From Odobenus rosmarus divergens (Eukaryota > Chordata > Mammalia > Carnivora > Odobenidae): a DNA stretch of 64,000 bases. Below are positions 56,446 to 64,000 of this stretch, piece by piece. How positions within the stretch are numbered: the stretch's first letter is position 1; every line of letters starts with the position of its first letter. Under the pieces are notes generated by a model. It saw only the letters and a program-made list of their open reading frames with translations, did no database searches and had not been told where the DNA came from. The translations under genes were made by a program, and so were the position numbers. The stretch is from contig NW_004451517.1 in assembly GCF_000321225.1 (NCBI RefSeq), positions 682,001 through 746,000 on the forward strand, written 5' to 3'.

Positions 56446-56699
56446 GGAATGGTAAGGCGGTGTCTTCCATGACAGATACCGAGTCCTTTCTTGAGAGTGG
56501 GTTATAAGTTCCTGACACTTCTTTTGAACTGAGCAGTAATAATCCAGCTGCAGAATCTCCACACGTGGAGGACCCTCTGCCCCTGGAGGTGCCCAGCATC
56601 TGTGGGTTTAAAATTCTGCGTGTAATTCTGAGGATGCCCCCAGACTGAGAACCTCTGGAAAACATTTTTATTTTGTACTCCATCATCAAATTTAACATT

Positions 56700-56762
56700 A
56701 AGACCTGTATAATAATATATCTATAATAATTATATAATATATTTGCAATTGCAATAATAATT
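56700..56762. repeat. AT-rich low-complexity
   Basis: Alternating 'ataatatat' blocks, ending at a C-run at 56767-56775. Confidence 0.8.
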
Positions 56763-56779
56763 GTGCCCCCCCCCCGAAA

Positions 56780-56885
56780 ACCGCCATTTTATGGACGAGG
56801 ACACAGTGGGTCAGAGAGGCCCACTGAGTTGCTCACAGTGATTGAGTGGCAAGCTGGAACCAGAGCCAGATTTGCTTGACTCTTG
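56780..56885 (-). repeat. MIR fragment
   Basis: 'gccattttatggacgaggac', 'acagtgggtcagagaggccc' and 'gagtggcaagctggaaccag' are antisense MIR core. Confidence 0.65.
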
Positions 56886-57249
56886 AAGACCTAAAAATTA
56901 GGGGAGGGGCGACTGCAAGGAGGGGTTAGGAGATGGGTGAGCACAGAGATAGGGCCACATACTCATCAAACCCTTTTGGTGGTCCTCTTGGGCCCCCAGG
57001 ACACACGGGTTGCTCAGTGCTCAGGTGTGGCTGGTTTGCCTGATGCGAGTAGAGGGCAAGTCCATGCCTGGCACCTGGGACATCCGGCAGGACATCTGTC
57101 TCATCCTCTCTTGGCACATTGGCCCTGGGGGCCACGGAGCCTCACGATGAGAGGGTCCTGGAGGCCTGATCATGATTTGGAGGAGAGCCACCTGGAAAGA
57201 CTGTCTCCCTTCATGCGTTCAGAGAGGAGCCAGAAGTACACTTTTACTG

Positions 57250-57720
57250 TGTGCATTCGTTCCCAATGGCTGTTGTAACAAGTTACCCCAAACACAATGG
57301 CCTCAAACAACAAAAGTTTATTATTTTACAGTTCTAGAGGTCAAAAATCCTAAAATCAAGGTGTTGGTTGGTATGCGTTCCTTTCGGAGGCTCTAGAGGA
57401 GAATCTACTTCCTTGTCTTTTCCAGCTTCTAAAGGCGCTCTCATGCCTTGGCTCCTTCCTCCATCGGCAAAGCTAGAGACACAGCATCTCCAAATGTCTC
57501 TCTTCTCTCATTGTCACTTCTTTGACTCTGACCCTCATGCCTCTCTCTGATGAGGACCCTTGGGCCCACCCAGATCATCTAGGGTAATCTCCCCATCTCA
57601 AGATTTTTAATTTAATCACATCTACAGAATCCTTTCTGCCATGTAAAATGTCACATTCACAGGTTCTGGGAACTAGGACGTGGTCATCTTTGAGGGGCCC
57701 TTACTTCAGTCTGTCATGCT
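57250..57720 (-). repeat. MLT1 LTR, antisense
   Basis: 'attcgttcccaatggctgtt', 'gtaacaagttaccccaaaca', 'tttattattttacagttcta', 'tcctaaaatcaaggtgttgg', 'gtcacattcacaggttctgg' and 'gaactaggacgtggtcatct' give a nearly complete copy. Confidence 0.85.
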
Positions 57721-59034
57721 GTTTTAGCCACTGTGATTTGGGGATTATTTTTCCAGCAGCACACAGGATTGCTCTTACTATTGCCCAGGGGATTACCAAA
57801 ATCAGAAATCTTTATCTTCTAGTGGTGCCCTGCTCAGACCTGACTGTAAATCAAGGAAAAGTGAAATGGGTTGTCTTGGAAGGACAGAGATTTCTCTTTG
57901 AGTGGAGTGTGGATGCCCATTTGGAATTGCTCTGGAGAAGGTTCCGGTCGCCAGCCTCAGTTGCTAATGGTAAAAGGAAGGTAAGACTAGAATTCAGGAG
58001 AAGATACCTCTCATTCCTACTCAGCTACCAAAAGGCTCAGAGCAATTTGCTTTCCCTCAGAGAGCCTCATTTACCTCCTCTGTAAAATGAAAGACTTTGC
58101 CAAGTTCAGGGTCAGAAAACATAGGGCACGTGGGCTCCTCCTGTACCATTCTGTGCCCACAACAGACATAACCAATCTATCTCAGCAGAGCAACCATCTC
58201 ATCCAATTCAGCTTGAACGTCCTCAGCACTTGCTCAGAAATGAGCAAGATGAGACCCCACTGAATTCAGAGGCCAGGATGGTCTCGAAGCTCTATTTCGT
58301 TTTTTGCATTCTATGAAATCGTGATTTTGTGAGCAACCAAATCCCAGCGGGTTGTGGAGTCGGAGAACATTTCTCCTAACAGTTAGAGCTGCTTGGCCTC
58401 GAGACCTGCCTGAGGAGGCCCCAGGCAGCTTTCCCCTGGGAGTCAGGCCCTCCCACGTGTAGCCCCGCTTCTAAATTACACGGTTCAAATTTCCCTTCCT
58501 CTGCTTGGGATGGGGGAGGGCTAGTCACTTTACAACCGTACAATACAAACAATATTTCTCTTGGAGACGTTTTTCATTCCCAAGGCCATTTCCCTGAGAC
58601 CCAAGAGTTCAAAGACATTGCGGGGTGTTGTTGAATTGTATTTCTTAAACCCACAGAGCCCACTCAATGTTCACTCCTGCCCAAGGGCTCAAACCCGTAT
58701 TTGTGCTGATTTCAAGCACCCCCCGCCCAGACCACAGCCGCCTCACCACGTTGGCTACTTCCTTTCGATCACCCTCATTACACTGACCTCTGGGACACGA
58801 TAGGTCTGCTGAGCTTTTGTATCTCAGTGTGTGTGTCATTTTTGCCTCGGGTTTTGTGCATTTGCCACAGTCACTACAGTGTTCTGCAAAGTACTGATAT
58901 TTGAATGTCCATGATTTGTTTGAATGTTATATTTTAAAAAACAGGGTTTGCCAATGCTCAGATCCTGCTTGCATCATTGGCATGTATGAAGTCTCACTAA
59001 ATTGAATTATATGATAATGGTTATTATAGATGCA
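57721..59034. other. Intergenic stretch, mostly unassigned
   Basis: A weak antisense-type MIR hint near 58060-58095 ('cctcatttacctcctctgta'). No gene. Confidence 0.4.
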
Positions 59035-59145
59035 GGCTCTGGGGGCAGGCTGTCAGCTGAGTGACCTTGGGTAAGTTATTTTATCTTCCTGAGCTTCAAT
59101 TTCATCCAAATATGAGAATAATAATAACATTTATTTGTGGCAAAA
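59035..59145 (+). repeat. MIR fragment
   Basis: 'ctgagtgaccttgggtaagt', 'tattttatcttcctgagctt' and 'gaataataataacatttatt' in MIR order. Confidence 0.7.
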
Positions 59146-59887
59146 TCTGCTAATTATCTCTCACTTTGCTTCCTCCCTTCTCCCTAAGCAAGAAAAACCC
59201 TGGTTCCTACCTGGACATGTAACCAGCTCAAATAGAAGCTGTATTTTGCAGTTGTTTTTTTTTTACACCGAAGTCCTGTGACTGCGTTCTGTTAAAGGGG
59301 GCATAAACCAATATGCTTAGGCATAAAGAGTGTCTGTAAGGAGGGCGTGTGCCCTTCTTTGTTGCTTCTTCCTTCTTGCTGGCTAGAATTTTATGTAATG
59401 GCTGGATCTTCAGCAGCCATATTGGCCTATGAGGGTGACCTTGGGAATGGAGGCCACACACAGGGTAGACCAAGAGGGAAGGGGTGGGAGTCCACCAGTC
59501 CCAGTTCTTGCACTGCTTACCTTGGAACTTTTAAATTTTACCTAAACTACTCGTAGTTTGGGTTTTTCTGTCACTCATTTTGGACTTGATCCAAGTGAGA
59601 CATTCACTTCAAAAGTTTGTCTTGAAGTTTAGATGTGTTCCGAGAGGGTTTAACTGCTTTAAAATGCTTAATACATGGTCTCGGACAGACAGCCCTCAAC
59701 ATGTGATGGTTATTACTTGTATTATTCATTAAGCAAAAATAGGGTTACATTTGAGTTATTATATTTCTCACAAAAGAAACCTAAGCTGACTTGCATGCAG
59801 AATATGAGTCCGTGATGCTCTGAATGTGTGCCATGGCACCTGGCCCACTCGGATGGACCTAGACCCCATATTCTATACTCCACAGTC
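59146..59887. other. Intergenic stretch with no recognised feature
   Basis: AT-rich. No gene or named repeat. Confidence 0.4.
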
Positions 59888-60078
59888 CCACTAAGGTTGC
59901 CAGATAAAATACAGAATATGTGACCTTCAGATCAACAATAAATAATGAGAAAGTACGAATGTGTCCCAGATATCTCAGGGGACATATTTATACCAATACG
60001 TTATTCACTGTTGATCCGAAATCCACATTTAACTCGGAATCCTGACCTTTTCTTTGCTAACTCTGGCAACCCCACTCC
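59888..60078. repeat. Palindromic MITE-like DNA element
   Basis: It begins 'aaggttgccagataaaatac' and ends 'tttgctaactctggcaaccc', so the terminal 11 bp are inverted repeats. The middle 'tgtcccagatatctcagggg' 'acatattta' is the hinge. Same family as 2189-2354. Confidence 0.75.
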
Positions 60079-61404
60079 ACTCTCCCTAAACTGGAGTAGG
60101 GATCCTTACAAGTTGGGTTCCTGAGGAAGCAGACCCCGAGACAAAATTAGTGTCTCAGAACCTCTCAGGAGGTTCGCTGGCTGTGTTTGGGGACGAACGT
60201 GTACCTGGGAGGAGAAGGAGGACTAGGCCTCTGTGTGGTCACAAGGAAGGCCTCACTGACCCCAGGGGGAGCTCTGGGTGGAGATGCCCTGCAGAGGGCT
60301 CAGGAACAGGGCGATGGGCCTGGGCCTTTCTACCTTCTCTCCACCTGGTCACCGGACACCAGACACCCAAGAGGGGGCCTGACCTTGGGGGTTGTAACTG
60401 TTAGAGGCTGAAGGCAATTCCTAGAGAGGGACTCAGCTAAGAATGATCAGCCCCTTAACCCCCAACAGCCCAAGAGGGCGGATCCCAGACACATCATGGC
60501 ACCTACCACAGGCCTGAAGGATGATCTCTAAAGAAGCTATGGGCGGCCTGGCCCGGACAGCTGTGCCCACCAGGGGCAGGCAGTGCTGTTGGTGATGGCC
60601 AAAGAATCAGCTCATCTCTCTCAGGGAGCTCAAAAAAGGAGCATTCAAAAGAGAAGGTCTGTAGCTGACTCACAATGGTGACCCCTTAAAGTAGGGTCAT
60701 GACAAGCCCATTTCTGTGGGGGAAACTATATAACTGGGACCCTAGAGTTATCTGGAATCCCAAGGAACCTTCTTACTCTGTGATGACTGGCTTTTAGGAT
60801 TCCTCTCTGAATTTCTTACTTCCCTGAGTATCCTGAAAACAGATCCCCAGCATCTGAGGTGACCTGAAGGCACCTCTGCTCCTTGTACCCTAAAAAGGAA
60901 TCAGCAGTGTAGCCCTAACAGCAGCTGGACCCCCCCGCGGCCCAGTCTTGGCACGGACTCTCATACAGAGAAGCACAGCCCAGGGACCAGAAGTTATTAA
61001 AAAGACGTTCTGACGTCCATGGGCATCTCTAAAACCACACGGACAAGTATCCAATTCACAGCTCATGACCTCACTTCTCAAACGCTCTTCCCCCCTCCCC
61101 CGGCACCACTCAGCCGATCCAAGCCTCCCCCTACCCACCTGTGAGCGTGCCAAACCCATCCCTCTCCCCACAGCCCCGTTTTGTGGCTCTTCCTCCTGTA
61201 GATTGATGGCTTTTCTAGGTGGGTTGTGGCCTCTCTAGTCCCACCTTTCTGATCCTGTTTCTTGGCCCATTGTTCTCTTTCTCATTCCCAAATATCTGAC
61301 AAATATGTCATTTTGAAATAATTTGGGGAGGTCAGGGTGCAGCCGGGGCAGAAACATTTTCATATTCATAAATCTTTCACCACGAGGATGATTAAAAAAA
61401 ACAA
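60079..61404. other. Intergenic stretch with no recognised feature
   Basis: No gene or named repeat. Open frames of 74-93 codons overlap each other without protein resemblance. Confidence 0.4.
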
Positions 61405-61515
61405 AAACAAACCACCATTTCTTGAGCACATACTATGTGTCAGGCACTGACCTGAGGATTTTCCATTGTCTACACCATTTGATCTTCACATTGAACCCCT
61501 GGTTTGCAGAGAATA
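61405..61515 (-). repeat. MIR fragment
   Basis: 'atttcttgagcacatactat', 'gtgtcaggcactgacctgag' and 'ccatttgatcttcacattga' are antisense MIR right half. Confidence 0.7.
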
Positions 61516-61635
61516 ACTGGACTGGAGCCCAGGTGCAATGAACTCGCGGGGTCCCCCACTCTGTGTCCCTCGAAGAGACACACAAACCCCTGTGACATTG
61601 AATTTGCAGGATATTTGTCTGCTCTGCCTCTTGTC

Positions 61636-61637
<2 letters not shown>

Positions 61638-61670
<33 letters not shown>

Positions 61671-61690
61671 CTCACAGCACCCTGGAACCC

Positions 61691-61725
<35 letters not shown>
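61638..61725 (+). repeat. Twin (CA)n microsatellites
   Basis: Pure CA runs at 61638-61668 and 61694-61725, separated by 25 bp. Both are long enough to be polymorphic. Confidence 0.95.
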
Positions 61726-61727
<2 letters not shown>

Positions 61728-62939
61728 CCAAAACCGACTCCCCTGAATGAGCACCCCATTCCAGCATTCCTTGGAAAGGAGAAGATGTTGCTGTTCTCAG
61801 GTAGATTTTCTGAGAGATTTTCGGGAGACTCTCATTTCAGAAGCAGAGTGCCAAAGAATTCTTATCCTGTTGCACCGACATGCACAATGGCTTGAGGAGA
61901 AACATTTCGGCTCTTTGTCACAGTCACTGTTTTCCTCTTCTGCTTATCACAAGACATTCTTTAAAGGCTGAAATTACAGTCACCTTTGCTGGGAAGCAGG
62001 ATTCCAGGGCAGGTGATAGGCATAGGAAGAATCTCCTCATCTCTGAAAAAGCAGCTCTCAGGAATGTTTCCAGTTCCGCACTAAGAGGGCCTCTAGGGAT
62101 GGTGGAGCCTCTTGTTTCTTATTCCAAGGCAGGTGGGCGGTGTCCTCGGAGTGATGGCCATCTGATGTTTGGTTATCCCACCTCCTCCATATACCCTCCC
62201 TATGGTAACTGTGTCTCACTTTCCTTCTGCAGACCCAACCTCCCCCAGTCTCAGTTCACAGGATCTGAGCAAAGCTTATTGCCTGCCCCTCCTTCTTCTA
62301 AAGGCTGAGCACATGGCTGAGACTTCACATGCTCCTTGCCTACAGGGATTGGCTAGGGGACGTGGGTGTTGCCCAAGCAAAGCCTGTGATCCAGGGGCTG
62401 TTCTGCTGGAAATGAGATCTTGAAGAGGATGTAGGATCTAGAGTTGTTGGCAGCCATTTTGTTGCTATGGGGGAAGAGCCTGAGAAGAAAACCAACATGG
62501 CAGGGAGTAGAGCAATAGGACAGAGAGAGAGAGAGAGAAAGAATGGATCTTGTTGCTGTTATGTAAGCTCCTGATCCAGCCTTCCCTTCCAGACTTACCC
62601 TTCCATTTTTTAATCACATGAGCCAATACTCTTTCCTTAAGCCGGATCAAGGTCCTTGTCACTTACAACCAAAGACATTCCAACTTACACATAAGGGAAA
62701 GGAACAGAGAATCCTTGGTGGGTGAGAAGCCATTTGTAAGGAGCCACCAGCTTCATCTTGGCTACCATCAAATGGCATTTCCAAATTGCAAATTCATTCT
62801 GTGGGATATATTTTGAAGGAAGAGTTGGCAGGATTTGCTAATTGGATATGGGGTGTAGAGAAGGAGAATGTCAGGAATCGCTTTGAGTTTTTGGCTTGGG
62901 CAACTGCAAGAATGGGGCAGCCATTAACTGAGGTATTCT
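61726..62939. other. Intergenic stretch, unassigned
   Basis: A (GA)n run at 62522-62538. No gene or named repeat. Confidence 0.4.
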
Positions 62940-63300
62940 CATGGGATCAAGAGTCCCACTAGGCAAATGGAGCTGTGAATACTTACTTTAACAGAATGTC
63001 AGCCGGTTGAATCTGTTTTTCAAGTATGGATTCAAAAACATGTGCAGAGTTTCTGCTAGCTTAATCAAAAGTCCTTTTATTTTGTCGTGGGAAAATACGA
63101 CTGTGCCTGGGTTCTGTGCGCAAAGCAGTATTTCAGACTTTTCTTTTTTGTAAAGTGATTATCACCTGCCTATGGGTTAGCCCCTTTGGCTTATTGGCCT
63201 TCTAAAATGTCAACGGTAAATGGAAACATTTGCAAAACCTTATCTGAAAGAAGATTTCTTTAAAGCTTTCATCCTAACAGAATTCAAAGGATGAAGAATA
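62940..63300. promoter_or_regulatory. Candidate conserved non-coding element
   Basis: Repeat-free AT-rich block with TCF/LEF-like 'taatcaaaag', E-box-like 'cacctg', and 'gtaaagtgattatcacc' with a GATA/TAAT-type core. Motif matches only. Confidence 0.25.
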
Positions 63301-64000
63301 CTGTATGCATGAGCCAGTGTCCTTGGTCCCCCTCTGGAGGTGACAGGAAGTGAGGACACGGAAGGGCAGGACCTGAGGGCGCCAAGGACCTAAGAAGGCG
63401 CTGAGCCGCCCTCTGCCTCCTGGAGGAGCTCCAAGTTCCCCAACTTAAAAACAGAGAATCAGAGGCCTGGAGTGGGGTCTGGGTGGGATTTGGGGCCAGA
63501 GGAGGCCTAAGCTGCACTCTCTGGGTGGGAGCCAGTGCCGGCGGCAGACACTGGCGAGTCCCTGCCACGCATGGAGCAGATGAGAAGTGGCTGCCGGGCT
63601 CTGCGCCTCTGCAGCGGGCCCACCTCTGCCTGAAGGGCAGGCCCAGCTCTGGGGGCGGAGGCCGCCTTCTCTCCTGCCTCTCTGGCGGAGGTGCAGAAGT
63701 AGTGGAGGCCAGAGTGGCCTTGGAGAGACTGTCGCCTGGATGCACGGGATGAAGGATGCTTCGGACGCTGCCTTCGAGAGCCTGTGACCCAGGACGGGCG
63801 GGATGTCATCCACCCCAGTGGGTACCAGTCTGCAGGGATGATGGCCTGTGACCTGGTGTGCCCCCAGCTCTGACGGCGTGCCCGCAAGGGCCTCAGGGTT
63901 GCACACGTGGCCTAGGACAGGCGCATCCAGGGCGGATGCAGATTTCCTGCACCAGCTGAGTGAGGGGCCCCAGGAAGCCGCGGGTGGAGTTATGGAAAAA
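63301..64000. other. GC-rich intergenic stretch at the window end
   Basis: GC rises and scattered CpGs appear (63380-63400, 63535-63660), but not densely enough to call an island. Two overlapping minus-strand frames of 153 codons reflect low stop-codon frequency in GC-rich sequence. Confidence 0.4.

Noticed and set aside
60566..60583. CTCF-like 'cccaccaggggcaggcag'
   Set aside because: One G short of the core, so the GGCRS part does not align. Weak match.
23611..64000. A second protein-coding gene or a multi-gene system downstream of BMP7
   Set aside because: No frame shows a recognisable protein, and no pair of open frames joins across plausible splice sites into one. The region reads as intergenic mosaic.

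Overview
The window is mammalian nuclear DNA and carries one recognisable protein-coding gene: the 3' half of BMP7 (bone morphogenetic protein 7, OP-1) on the + strand. Two tRNA-Lys-type CAN-SINEs (near 31.6 kb and 45.2 kb), typical of bears, seals and mustelids rather than the dog-type SINEC_Cf, point to a caniform carnivoran. Old MIR, L2, MLT1, MER5A-type and L1M repeats are spread throughout, as in any placental mammal. I see no prokaryotic, viral or plasmid content.

Layout. 1-7779 is the end of an intron (intron 3 by comparison with human BMP7). Four coding exons follow at 7780-7977, 16619-16695, 18162-18272 and 21549-21698, all with GT-AG introns and matching codon phases. Together they encode the end of the prodomain, a furin-type RSTR cleavage site and the complete 139-residue mature ligand with its seven cystine-knot cysteines. 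The 3' UTR runs to about 23610, with an early poly(A) signal pair near 22.12 kb and a terminal pair near 23.56-23.59 kb. Exons 1-3 and the promoter lie upstream of the window.

23.6-64 kb is intergenic, a mosaic of old repeats and repeat-poor stretches. It holds no open reading frame that looks like a gene; every open frame there is short, overlaps others on both strands, and many fall in repeats. Notable non-coding segments are a CpG-island-like patch at about 26.03-26.40 kb, a repeat-poor block with a TATA-like box at 33.0-33.9 kb, a 2.9 kb repeat-poor block at 49.9-52.8 kb, and smaller ones near 55.4 and 63.0 kb. These could be distal BMP7 regulatory elements, but that is inference.

I found no undescribed multi-gene system. 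The most useful observations are an Ile-to-Thr change at P2 of the BMP7 cleavage site, the orphan CpG-rich patch, a three-layer nested insertion at 30.7-32.2 kb, a 550-bp GGAT-type array grown from an L2 tail in intron 4, and a pile-up of three DNA transposons just before the last exon.
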